Of a stretch of 64,000 nucleotides of DNA, positions 10,100-17,918 are shown piece by piece. The position numbers and the translations under genes are program-made. Numbering within the stretch: the first letter of the stretch is position 1; each line of letters begins with the position of its first letter. The stretch spans positions 25,089-89,088 of the forward strand of contig NZ_LIGE01000005.1 of NCBI RefSeq assembly GCF_001297015.1, in the 5' to 3' direction. The notes beneath the pieces were generated by a model. That model had not been told where the DNA came from, did not search any database, and worked only from the letters and a program-made list of their open reading frames with translations. Origin of the DNA: Pseudomonas sp. RIT-PI-r (lineage in GTDB: Bacteria > Pseudomonadota > Gammaproteobacteria > Pseudomonadales > Pseudomonadaceae).

Positions 10100-10707
10100 C
10101 AGCCTTGCCTCACCAGACCGCAGAACCCCCCTTCGATGGCCAGGTCCTGATCGTCGCGCACGACAATCGGCTGGTACGCCGGGTTGCGCGGCAACAGCCG
10201 CACTTCATCGCCGAGCCGTTCGAAGCGTTTGATGGTGACTTCACCGTCGAGCCGCGCCACGACGATCTGGCCGTTGAGCGCCTCGGGATTGCGTCGCACA
10301 CCGACCAGATCGCCGTCGAGAATGCCGTCCTCGATCATCGAATCGCCCTGCACCCGCAGCATGTAATCGGGTGTGCGCGAGAACAGTGCCGGGTCGAGCA
10401 GCAAGCGGCTATGGATGTCGGCATCGGCACCAATCGGCGCACCGGCTGCGACGCGGCCGAGCACAGGAATGTCGAGCAGTTCCGGGCGCGGCGGTTGCCC
10501 GAGCAAACGAATGCCCCGGGCCTGATTCGGGTTGACCTCGATAAAACCGGCTTCGGTCAGCGCGAGCACGTGCTTGCGCGCCACGCTGCGCGAGGCAAAA
10601 CCAAAAGCCTCGCTGATTTCAGCGAGGCTTGGGGGCTGACCGTGTTCGGCGATGCGATCGCGGATGAAGGTCAGGATGGCGGTACGGCGGGGAGTGAGGT
10701 TCGTCAT
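10099..10707 (-). CDS. lexA2: LexA2 repressor of the mutasome operon
   Basis: A LexA-type repressor of about 202 residues: winged-helix DNA-binding domain (TPRRTAILTFIRDRIAEHGQPPSLAEISEAFGF), an Ala-Gly self-cleavage site in RVAAGAPIG, catalytic Ser in QGDSMIEDG and Lys in GEVTIKRFER. Under DNA damage RecA would promote self-cleavage and derepress the imuA-imuB-dnaE2 genes behind it. Two starts are possible, ATG at 10716 and at 10707; I list 10707, as the 10716 ATG lies inside the operator. Pseudomonads often carry a second LexA of this kind linked to the imu cassette. Confidence 0.93.
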   Translation of the reverse strand: MTNLTPRRTAILTFIRDRIAEHGQPPSLAEISEAFGFASRSVARKHVLALTEAGFIEVNPNQARGIRLLGQPPRPELLDIPVLGRVAAGAPIGADADIHSRLLLDPALFSRTPDYMLRVQGDSMIEDGILDGDLVGVRRNPEALNGQIVVARLDGEVTIKRFERLGDEVRLLPRNPAYQPIVVRDDQDLAIEGGFCGLVRQG

Positions 10708-10708
10708 G

Positions 10709-10724
10709 GAGTACATTTGTACTC
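10709..10724 (-). promoter_or_regulatory. LexA2-type operator
   Basis: Perfect 16-base palindrome GAGTACAAATGTACTC directly at the lexA2 start. Its core GTAC-N4-GTAC closely fits the GTAC-N4-GTGC operator described for P. putida LexA2, and differs from the CTGT-N8-ACAG box of LexA1. It even contains the upstream candidate ATG, so repressor binding would block transcription immediately at the start of the coding region and give autoregulation of the whole cassette. Confidence 0.8.
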
Positions 10725-10771
10725 TTTTGGCTTTTTCCTGACAAGCGCCGCCAGTCGGCCCCCCCCACGCT

Positions 10772-10873
10772 GATCGTTCCCACGCTCTGCGTGGGAATGC
10801 AGCCCGTGACGCTCCGCGTCACTGGACGCAGAGCGTCCCTAGAGGCATTCCCACGCAGAGCGTGGGAACGATC
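10772..10873. repeat. REP doublet, GATCGTTCCCACGCTC family
   Basis: Second copy of the inverted REP pair seen at 4863-4966, with the same outer arms and an inner GTGACGCTCCGCGTCAC palindrome. It sits between the lexA2 promoter and the end of the LysR gene. Confidence 0.9.
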
Positions 10874-10894
10874 AGTACGATCAGTGCGGGGGGG

Positions 10895-11812
10895 TTAGCT
10901 CAGGCCGCGTTCTGCGAGAAATGCTGAGATGTAATCGATGAAGGCAACGACCTTCGCCGTGGCCCGTCGATGACTCGGGTACACCGCGAGAATGTGCGGG
11001 CCAAAGGTGTCCGGGTCGATCTCGTAATCCGCCATTACCCGCACCAATCGCCCGTCGGCAATGTACGGCGCGGCGCTCCACAGCGGCGTGTGCAGCAAAC
11101 CGCGCCCGGCCAGAGCACTCGCCAGCAACAAATCGTAATTATCGCTGCGCAACAGCGGCGCCGTCGGTTGCGCCAGGCTCAAGCGCTGCCCGTCGCGCTC
11201 GGCCCACCAGAATTCGCGGCTGAGCAACGGATGCTGATAGAGCAGCCATTCATGCTGTTCAAGGGTCTGCGGATTGACCGGCAAGCCCTTGCGCGCCAGA
11301 TACTCCGGGCTGCCACACAGGGCCAGGCGATTGCTGCCCACCACCCGCGCAATCAACCCCGGCAAATCATCGTGGCCCTCGCGCAGCGCCAGGTCGTAGC
11401 CACTTTCCAGCAGATTGACGAAGGCATCGCACAGATCCACTTGCAAACTGATCTGCGGGTATTGCTGCAAAAATCCGTCACACACCTGATCGAGAAACGC
11501 CCGCCCATACGCCAGCGGCGCGGTGATTTTCAGGCTGCCGCGCAAGCCGTGTTGTAACTGTTCGATTTCCTCGCTGGCCTCATCGAGCCGCTGCAACACC
11601 AGCCGCGCGGTTTCCAGGTACACCCGGCCGATTTCGGTGAGCAAAATCCGCCGTGTGCTGCGCTCGAACAGCCGTGCGCCCAGCTCCGCTTCCAGGTGAT
11701 TGACCGCTTTCGTCAGCGCCGACGGGGTCTTGCCCAACTGCTCGGCGGCGCGGCTGAAACTGCCGAGCTGCGCGGTGACCACGAACATTTTCAATGCACC
11801 CAACTTGTCCAT
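10895..11812 (-). CDS. LysR family transcriptional regulator
   Basis: A 305-residue LysR regulator: N-terminal winged helix with MDKLGALKMFVVTAQLGSFSRAAEQLGKTPSALTKAVNHLEAELGARLF, then a substrate-binding domain beginning near GSLKITAPLAYGR. The start is the ATG at 11812, preceded by GGA at a suitable distance; the longer frame of 476 residues runs antisense into the divergent amidohydrolase and is not real. It is transcribed away from the amidohydrolase at 11916 with a shared 103-base intergenic region, so it probably controls that gene in response to an unknown ligand. Confidence 0.9.
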   Translation of the reverse strand: MDKLGALKMFVVTAQLGSFSRAAEQLGKTPSALTKAVNHLEAELGARLFERSTRRILLTEIGRVYLETARLVLQRLDEASEEIEQLQHGLRGSLKITAPLAYGRAFLDQVCDGFLQQYPQISLQVDLCDAFVNLLESGYDLALREGHDDLPGLIARVVGSNRLALCGSPEYLARKGLPVNPQTLEQHEWLLYQHPLLSREFWWAERDGQRLSLAQPTAPLLRSDNYDLLLASALAGRGLLHTPLWSAAPYIADGRLVRVMADYEIDPDTFGPHILAVYPSHRRATAKVVAFIDYISAFLAERGLS

Positions 11813-11915
11813 GCTTTTTCCATTCAGGCAAAAACGTTTTTCGTGCGGGAGGCGTTCTGTCAGCCGCTGCCAGCCACTAATCTCGCCATCAGACGCAATA
11901 ACAAGGAAATCTTCA

Positions 11916-13658
11916 ATGAAAAGATTCATCCCGAGTCTGTTGGCAGCCGCTGTAAGTTTTGCCTCGATGGAAGCCATGGCCGCCACCGATCTGGTGCTGC
12001 TCAACGGCAAGATTTTCACCGCCGACCGCGCGCAACCCAAGGTGCAAGCACTGGCCGTAGAGAACGGCAAAGTGCTGAAAGTCGGCAGCGACGCACAGAT
12101 CAAAGCCTTGATCGAACCCGCCACAAAAGTCATCGACCTCAAGGGCAAAGCGCTGATGCCCGGCCTGATCGACAGCCATTCCCACGCGATTTTCGGCGGT
12201 CTGGAAATGGTCTCGGCGAACATGGAAGACGAAGTCGTCGGCCTCGACGAACTGCAAAAACGCCTGCGCGACTGGCGTGAAGACGGCAAGGCCAAACATG
12301 GCGACGTGCTGAGCATTGCCGGCATGAGTTCGGCTTATTGGGCGCAAGCCGAAGCCTTGGGCAACACCTTCAATAGCGGCGAATGGGCCAATGTGCCGGT
12401 GGTGTTTATCGGCAGCGACCACCACACGGCATGGGCCAACAACGTCATGCTCAAGCGTGCCGGGATTGACGCGGCGCTGCTGAAAACCCTGCCCGATGCG
12501 GAAAAAGACACCATCGGCAAACTGGCCAGTGGCGAGCCGAACGGTTTTGTGGTCGACGCCGGATGGGATCGGGTCGCCTCGAAAATGCCGGTGCCGAGCC
12601 CCGCCGACATGCTCAACGCCGCCAAATCAGCGGTGCGCTACAACAACAGCCTCGGCATCACCGCCTGGATGGACCCGGCCGCCAACGCCGCACCGGGCGA
12701 AGCAGTGTTCGCGCTCAAGCCGACCGAAAAAACCGTCGGCGTGCTGCCGGCTTATAAAGCGCTGTCGCAAAGCGGCGACATGAGCGTGCACGTCGCGGCG
12801 CTGCTGGTAGCCAACCCGAAAAGCGTGCCCGCCGACCTCGATACGCTGGACAAGGTGCGCCAGCAATTTCAGGGCATCCCCAACCTGACGCTGCCCGGGA
12901 TCAAGATCTTCGCCGATGGCGTGATCGAATTCCCGGCGCAGAGCGCGGCGATGATTGATCCGTACAGCAACTCGCACAAACAGGGCGAACTGCTAATCGA
13001 CCCGCAGCATTTCGGCGAACTGGTCAGCGCCATCGATCAGCGCGGCTGGCTGGTGCATATCCATGCGATCGGCGACCGCGCCGTGCGTGAGTCGCTGAAC
13101 GGCATCGCTCAGGCGCGCAAGGATCGCCAGAGCGGCGTGACCCACTCGATCACTCACCTGCAAATGGTCAACCCGAAAGAGTTCGCCCGCTTCAAACCGC
13201 TCAATGTCATCGCCTCAATGCAACTGCTGTGGGCCAGTGCCGATGACTACACCACCGACATGATCAAGCCCTACGTCAGCGCCCTCGCCTTTCGCTATCA
13301 GTACCCGGCGCATTCGCTGCTCAAACAGGGCGCGACGATTGCCGGCGCGAGTGACTGGCCGGTGTCGACGCCGAATCCGTTCAATGCCATGGCCCAGGCG
13401 ATCACCCGCGTCGGCCCGTTGGGCGTGCTCAATGCCGATGAACGTCTGGATCGCGAAACGATGTTCTACGCCTACACCGTCAACGCGGCACGAACGATTG
13501 GCCTGGAGCAGCAGATTGGCTCGCTGACGCCGGGCAAGCAGGCTGATTTTATCGTCCTCGACCGCGACGTGTTCAGCGTCGACAACAAGGCCCTGCATGA
13601 CACCCAGGTTTTGCAAACCTGGTTCGGCGGTCGTCAGGTCTACACCGCCACCCAATAA
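11916..13658 (+). CDS. Exported YtcJ-like amidohydrolase
   Basis: A 580-residue amidohydrolase of the YtcJ/AdeC-like group with a Sec signal peptide (MKRFIPSLLAAAVSFASMEAMA). The metal-site motifs are present: GLIDSHSHAIFGG (His-x-His), VHIHAIGDRAVRE, and SDWPVSTPNPFNAMAQAITR near the C-terminus. It starts at the ATG at 11916 behind an AAGGAA ribosome site; the 72 extra codons of the open frame lie in the divergent regulator and are excluded. Probably a periplasmic hydrolase of amides or carbamates. Likely target of the divergent LysR regulator. Confidence 0.9.
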   Translation: MKRFIPSLLAAAVSFASMEAMAATDLVLLNGKIFTADRAQPKVQALAVENGKVLKVGSDAQIKALIEPATKVIDLKGKALMPGLIDSHSHAIFGGLEMVSANMEDEVVGLDELQKRLRDWREDGKAKHGDVLSIAGMSSAYWAQAEALGNTFNSGEWANVPVVFIGSDHHTAWANNVMLKRAGIDAALLKTLPDAEKDTIGKLASGEPNGFVVDAGWDRVASKMPVPSPADMLNAAKSAVRYNNSLGITAWMDPAANAAPGEAVFALKPTEKTVGVLPAYKALSQSGDMSVHVAALLVANPKSVPADLDTLDKVRQQFQGIPNLTLPGIKIFADGVIEFPAQSAAMIDPYSNSHKQGELLIDPQHFGELVSAIDQRGWLVHIHAIGDRAVRESLNGIAQARKDRQSGVTHSITHLQMVNPKEFARFKPLNVIASMQLLWASADDYTTDMIKPYVSALAFRYQYPAHSLLKQGATIAGASDWPVSTPNPFNAMAQAITRVGPLGVLNADERLDRETMFYAYTVNAARTIGLEQQIGSLTPGKQADFIVLDRDVFSVDNKALHDTQVLQTWFGGRQVYTATQ

Positions 13659-13668
13659 CAACACTGTT

Positions 13669-13765
13669 CCCCTGTGGGAGCGAGCCTGCTCGCGAAGGCG
13701 GCGTATCAGTCGCCATCAATGCTGAATGAACCACCGCTTTCGCGAGCAGGCTCGCTCCCACAGGG
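13669..13765. repeat. REP doublet, GTGGGAGCGAGCCTGC family
   Basis: Inverted pair with arms CCCTGTGGGAGCGAGCCTGC and complement around a 40-base centre, between the amidohydrolase and the porin-like gene. Single copies of the same arm lie at 53569 and 55532. Confidence 0.9.
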
Positions 13766-13842
13766 TCTGTGAGGGTGGTCGAAATCGAATCCCCCCGCAG
13801 TTCTCTTTCTGCCCAAAAATAATCACAACATCGGGACTTCAC

Positions 13843-14580
13843 ATGAAAGCCTTGCCCCTGTTCGCCCTGAGTTTGTTGAGCGCGCTGCCGTTGAGCAGCC
13901 AAGCGATCCCCTTGAACGATGACTTTGCGCTGTTGGTCGACCTGACCCTGGCCAGCGATTACCGCACTCGCGGCATCTCGCAAACGCAAAACGACCCGGC
14001 GGTGCAGGCCGGTCTGACCCTCGCTCACAGCAGCGGCCTGTACCTCGGCGCGTGGAGCTCGAATGTCGATTTCGGCGGCGGGCTGAAAACCCGTCAGGAA
14101 GTCGATTACTACGGCGGCTGGCTGTGGCAGGCGACCGAGGATGTCAGTCTCGATCTGGGTTACATCAAGTACGCCTACCCCAAGGAAAGCCAGTTCAACC
14201 AGAGCGAGGTTTACGGGATTCTCGGGGTTTACGGGGTGAAACTGGCGGCGTATTACTCCAGCGATGCACCGGGGATCGATAGCAAACAGAGTTCGCTGTA
14301 CAGCTACATCGGTTATGAAACCGAGTTGCCGTTTGATTCAGGTCTGAAGCTGCGTTACGGCAATATGGATTTCAAGGATGCGCATTTGTACTCGGCGTCG
14401 GGCAGCGCTGAAGAGTCGTACCGCGAATGGGAGGTCAAACTCACCCACAATCTGGCCGGGGTGGTGCTGGGGTTGAGCTACATCGATACCGATCTTTCAC
14501 AAACCCAATGTCTGAGCAATTGGGGTTTCAAAGACGTCTGCACTGCCACCGTCGTCGCCAGCCTCAGCAAATCCTTCTGA
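13843..14580 (+). CDS. TorF family putative porin
   Basis: A 245-residue outer-membrane beta-barrel candidate. It has a signal peptide (MKALPLFALSLLSALPLSSQA), then LVDLTLASDYRTRGISQTQNDPAVQAGLTLAHSSGLYLGAWSSNVDF, the hallmark of the conserved Gcw_chp/TorF family, with alternating beta-strand pattern to a C-terminal SKSF ending in Phe, as expected for outer-membrane assembly. The start is the ATG at 13843; the longer frame begins in the REP element. The cargo is unknown. Confidence 0.88.
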   Translation: MKALPLFALSLLSALPLSSQAIPLNDDFALLVDLTLASDYRTRGISQTQNDPAVQAGLTLAHSSGLYLGAWSSNVDFGGGLKTRQEVDYYGGWLWQATEDVSLDLGYIKYAYPKESQFNQSEVYGILGVYGVKLAAYYSSDAPGIDSKQSSLYSYIGYETELPFDSGLKLRYGNMDFKDAHLYSASGSAEESYREWEVKLTHNLAGVVLGLSYIDTDLSQTQCLSNWGFKDVCTATVVASLSKSF

Positions 14581-14592
14581 CCCACCGAAATC

Positions 14593-14690
14593 CCCCTGTA
14601 GGAGTGAGCCTGCTCGCGATAGCGGTGGATAAGGCAACATCATTGTTGAATGACATACCGCTATCGCGAGCAGGCTCACTCCTACAGGAG
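14593..14690. repeat. REP doublet, GTAGGAGTGAGCCTGC family
   Basis: Inverted pair of the same family as 2864-2960, located between the convergent porin and DUF971 genes and a likely bidirectional terminator. Confidence 0.9.
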
Positions 14691-14701
14691 ATTGTGGTGT
14701 A

Positions 14702-14980
14702 TCAGGAATTGAGGTTTGCCAGATAGGCCCACGGGTAGATGCCGCGCTGGTGGCCGTCGCTGAACACCAGTTGCACGCCGTAGCCCTGGGGATTGAGTTC
14801 GATCAGGCGCACGCGGTCATCGACCAGCGGCGTCAGGCCCTTGAGGCGAAACGCGCGGCATTGCGAGCACGGGCACTGGCGGCGCAGCTCGGCGTGGTTA
14901 AGTTGTTGTTCGTGCCCGTCAGGCCAAGTCAGCCGAAGGGTTTGCTCGCTTTGCGAGTTACCGACTGACAGCGGGTTCAT
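14702..14980 (-). CDS. DUF971 domain protein
   Basis: A 92-residue protein consisting of a DUF971 domain (also the N-terminal domain of gamma-butyrobetaine hydroxylases): LRLTWPDGHEQQLNHAELRRQCPCSQCRAFRL, then GYGVQLVFSDGHQRGIYPWAYL. The CPCSQC cluster could bind a metal. Such stand-alone domains are linked to iron-sulfur protein maturation in other bacteria, which would fit the ferredoxin and flavoprotein upstream. It overlaps the HEAT-repeat gene by four bases and is the last gene of the GntR-led cluster. Confidence 0.88.
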   Translation of the reverse strand: MNPLSVGNSQSEQTLRLTWPDGHEQQLNHAELRRQCPCSQCRAFRLKGLTPLVDDRVRLIELNPQGYGVQLVFSDGHQRGIYPWAYLANLNS

Positions 14981-15939
14981 TGCAACTGACTCAGGGCAAT
15001 GCGCACGGCTTTGCGCACTTCCGGGTCGCCGTCGTCCTGCGCGGCCTGCAATGCAGCGACGGCACCACGATCATTCAGTTCACCCAAGGCCAGCGCGGCC
15101 TCTTTTCGCAGGTTGCTGATGCGATGGCCGAGGGTGTCGATCAGGGCGTCCAGCGCCGGGGCAAATTGCAAACGGCCGAGGCTGCGAGTGGCGCGCAGGC
15201 GTACTTGCCAGTAGTCATCGCTCAGCGCTTCGACCAGCGCCGGGCCGGCGTCGCGGTGGCCGACTTTGCCCAGTGTCGTTGCGGCTTCTTCGCGCACTTG
15301 CCAGGCGTTGTCCTGCAAGGCCTGGCGTAGGGCCGGGAGGACTTCAGCGCTGGAGGCCAAACCGAGAGCACCGGTGGCGGCGCGGCGTACTTCGGTGTCC
15401 GGATCGTCGCTGGCCAATCGCGCCAAGGCAGACAGTGCGTCGAGTTGCTTGAGCCAACCGAGCACGCCAACAGCTTCGCGGCGCACGTTGGCGTCGGCAT
15501 CGTTCAATGCTGCGACGGCCGCCGGCGCGGCATCAGCGAAACGCAACTCGCGCAAAGCACGGAACGCGGCAATGCGCACGCTCACATCAGCATGATCGGT
15601 CCACGGCAGAATCACCCGCCCCGCCGCTTCAGTCTTGAGCAAACTGAGGCTCTGCGCGGCAGCCGATTGCACGGCGGATGACGAATCGGTCAGCGCCTCG
15701 CACAAGGCTTGTACAACCGTTTCATCCTCCCAGGCTTCAAGCAACCGCGCGGCTTCAGCGCGAACTTCCTGGGCGGGATCTTGCCTCAGGCGATCAACCA
15801 GCCAGAGCAGGCCATCCGGCTCTTCCAGATCTGCCAGATCGATCAGGGCAATACGTCGTACAGCGGCGTCGTCAGCGGTCAGGCGTGGTTGCAGGGCAAG
15901 AATGTCTTGGTTATCGGTCACAGCAAAAATAGAGGTCAT
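14977..15939 (-). CDS. HEAT-repeat protein
   Basis: A 320-residue all-helical solenoid made of about eight to nine HEAT/PBS-lyase-type repeats of roughly 31 residues; each carries a motif such as VRREAVGVLGWLK, VRRAATGALGLAS, VREEAATTLGKVG, VRLRATRSLGRLQ and LRKEAALALGELND. These scaffolds usually mediate protein contacts or act as enzyme maturation factors (as in phycobilin lyases). It overlaps the ABC ATPase gene (ATGA) upstream and DUF971 downstream, so it belongs to the same operon as the AprA-like flavoprotein, and may assist its assembly; that role is inference. Confidence 0.9.
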   Translation of the reverse strand: MTSIFAVTDNQDILALQPRLTADDAAVRRIALIDLADLEEPDGLLWLVDRLRQDPAQEVRAEAARLLEAWEDETVVQALCEALTDSSSAVQSAAAQSLSLLKTEAAGRVILPWTDHADVSVRIAAFRALRELRFADAAPAAVAALNDADANVRREAVGVLGWLKQLDALSALARLASDDPDTEVRRAATGALGLASSAEVLPALRQALQDNAWQVREEAATTLGKVGHRDAGPALVEALSDDYWQVRLRATRSLGRLQFAPALDALIDTLGHRISNLRKEAALALGELNDRGAVAALQAAQDDGDPEVRKAVRIALSQLQ

Positions 15940-16784
15940 AGGGCAAATCGCGGCAAAGGGTTTTCGGGAGGCAGGCCAAGCGGATTAAGGCGCGGCAGCG
16001 GTCGGTCGTTGTCGTGGCGCAACAGGTCGAGGCAGTGGCGCTTGAGGCGGGAGAATTCAGGACTGGTCACCAGTTCACTGGTGCGCGGTCGGGTAAAGTC
16101 GAGGCGTAAATCTTCGATGATCCGCCCCGGTCGCGCGCTCATCACCAGCAAGCGGTCAGCGAGGAACAGCGCCTCGTCGATGTCGTGAGTGACGAACACC
16201 ACGGTGGTGCGGATGCGCGTCCAGATGTCCAGCAGCAGTTCCTGCATGTTCAAACGGGTCAGCGCATCCAGCGCGCCGAATGGCTCGTCCATCAGTAACA
16301 GGCGCGGGCGATTGACCAGCACACGGGCGATTTCGACGCGTTGCTGCATGCCGCCGGAGAGTTGATCAGGCCAGCGTTCGGCGAAACCTTCGAGGCCGAC
16401 CAGTTTGAGGATGTCGTCGGCAGCACGATGACGCTCGGCTTTGCCGATGCCACGCATCTTCAGGCCGAAAGCGACGTTGTCGCGCACCGTGCGCCACGGA
16501 AACAGCGTGTGATGCTGGAACACCATGCCGCGCTGCGGCGACGGGCCGGACACTGCCGCGCCATCGACTTTCAGGCTGCCGGCGTGCGCATTCAGATGCC
16601 CGGCCAAAGCGCCGAGCAAGGTCGATTTGCCGCAACCGGAGGGGCCGAGAATGCACACGAACTGGCCCGACTCGATCTGGCAATCGAGTTCTCGCACCGC
16701 TTCGAACGCTTCACTTCCCTGGCCGAGGACGATGGACAATTGGCGGATGTCGATCCGCCCTTCCGGAGTTTGCATCGCGCTCAT
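15936..16784 (-). CDS. ABC transporter ATP-binding protein (sulfonate/nitrate/taurine type)
   Basis: A 282-residue ATPase of the SsuB/TauB/NrtD group. It has Walker A GPSGCGKST, Q-loop MVFQHHTLFPW, signature LSGGMQQR, Walker B LLLMDEPFGALD and H-loop FVTHDIDEALFL. The start is the ATG at 16784, overlapping the permease stop as TGATG; the longer open frame reads the permease out of frame. It forms an importer with the permease at 16784 and the binding protein at 17919. Confidence 0.93.
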   Translation of the reverse strand: MSAMQTPEGRIDIRQLSIVLGQGSEAFEAVRELDCQIESGQFVCILGPSGCGKSTLLGALAGHLNAHAGSLKVDGAAVSGPSPQRGMVFQHHTLFPWRTVRDNVAFGLKMRGIGKAERHRAADDILKLVGLEGFAERWPDQLSGGMQQRVEIARVLVNRPRLLLMDEPFGALDALTRLNMQELLLDIWTRIRTTVVFVTHDIDEALFLADRLLVMSARPGRIIEDLRLDFTRPRTSELVTSPEFSRLKRHCLDLLRHDNDRPLPRLNPLGLPPENPLPRFAL

Positions 16785-17566
16785 CAGGCTTTTCCTCGCG
16801 GTCGATGCCAGGGCGTGAACAACCCGCCCAGACGTTTGATCAGCAGACTGCTGCCCATGCCCAACACCCCGATCAGGAGCATGCCGACGACGATGTCGGC
16901 GTAGTTCTGAATGGTGTAGGACTCCCAGGTGTAATAGCCGATGCCGAACTGGCCGGAGATCATTTCTGCAGTCACCAGACAGAACCACGAAGTACCCATG
17001 CCGATCGCCAGACCGGTGATGATGCTCGGCGCGGCGCCGGGCAAAATCACTTCCAGCAGAATCGCGCGGCGCCCTGCCCCGAGGCTTTTTGCCGAGGCGA
17101 TCAGGCGTGGATCGACACCTTCGACGCCGTGCACGGTGTTGAGCAGGATCGGGAACAGTGCACCGGTGAAGGTGATGAAGACCATCGACAGTTCCGAGGA
17201 CGGAAACATCAGGATCGCCAACGGGATCCACGCAACGGCGGGGATTGGGCGCAGGACTTCCAGCGGTGGCAGCAGCAGGTCTTCGGCCCATTTTGAGCGA
17301 CCGATGGCGAGGCCCAAGGCGATGCCGATGACGAGCGCAGTGAGATAGCCGGCGAAGACGCGGCTGAGGCTGGCAGTCAGGTGTTGCAGGAGCTTGCCGG
17401 AGTCGCCGAGGCCCAGCGCTGCTTCTACCACGGCCAAAGGGGTTGGCACGTTGGCAAAGGTGATGAGGCCGAGGTTCCAGTGATGGCTGGCGGCGAGTTG
17501 CCAAAACAGCAGGCAGAGCAGCAGTGAGGCGGCTCTTGATGTCCAGCGTAGGGTGGGTGTTTTCAT
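16784..17566 (-). CDS. ABC transporter permease (sulfonate/nitrate/taurine type)
   Basis: A 260-residue inner-membrane permease with about six transmembrane segments and an EAA loop in ASAKSLGAGRRAILLEVILPGAAPSIITG, characteristic of the SsuC/TauC group. It is separated from the binding-protein gene by a 352-base gap filled with a repeat element, and is translationally coupled to the ATPase gene behind it. Confidence 0.93.
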   Translation of the reverse strand: MKTPTLRWTSRAASLLLCLLFWQLAASHHWNLGLITFANVPTPLAVVEAALGLGDSGKLLQHLTASLSRVFAGYLTALVIGIALGLAIGRSKWAEDLLLPPLEVLRPIPAVAWIPLAILMFPSSELSMVFITFTGALFPILLNTVHGVEGVDPRLIASAKSLGAGRRAILLEVILPGAAPSIITGLAIGMGTSWFCLVTAEMISGQFGIGYYTWESYTIQNYADIVVGMLLIGVLGMGSSLLIKRLGGLFTPWHRPRGKA

Positions 17567-17611
17567 GGAGCAGGTTTCCGGTTGTGGAGCTGTGTGATGG
17601 CTGAGATCTAC

Positions 17612-17904
17612 CCCCTCACCCCAGCCCTCTCCCCCAAGGGGGCGAGGGGGAAAGGGAGCCGATCTTCACGTTTTTCAAAACCTGAGTTCGGCTCAAGAAG
17701 GAGCCGATCTTCATACCTTTCAAACCTGAGTTCGACTCAAGAAGGAGCCGATCTTCATACCTTTCAAACCTGAGTTCGGCTCAAGAAGGAGCCGATCTTC
17801 ATACCTTTCAAACCTGAGTTCGACTCGGTATTTCAGGTCGGCGTAGCTAGTCCAAACACCGCGGTCAGTCCCCTCTCCCTTTGGGAGAGGGCTAGGGTGA
17901 GGGG
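17612..17904. mobile_element. MITE-like element copy 1, terminal inverted repeats
   Basis: A 293-base element between the permease and binding-protein genes. The left end CCCCTCACCCCAGCCCTCTC is inverted at the right end (GAGAGGGCTAGGGTGAGGGG), and each end is itself next to a short hairpin. The interior has four 44-base tandem repeats. The right third (CAGGTCGGCGTA, ACACCGCGGTCAGTCCCCTCTCCC) matches the right ends of the copies at 24479 and 51373. No open reading frame is convincing. This also accounts for the 352-base gap between genes. Confidence 0.75.
17656..17832. repeat. Four tandem 44-base repeats
   Basis: Units begin GAGCCGATCTTCA at 17656, 17701, 17745 and 17789, spaced 45, 44 and 44 bases. 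Each ends in TTCGGCTC or TTCGACTC, so GAGCCGA and TCGGCTC can pair within a unit. The units are contiguous, with no spacers. Confidence 0.9.
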
Positions 17905-17918
17905 CTCTTGATCTTCAA

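Noticed and set aside
15936..17504. A 522-residue fusion reading through the permease into the ATPase
   Set aside because: The first 240 residues are an out-of-frame reading of the permease; the ATPase starts at 16784, coupled as TGATG.
17656..17832. CRISPR-like array
   Set aside because: The 44-base units are contiguous with no unique spacers, no cas genes are near, and they lie inside a MITE-like element.
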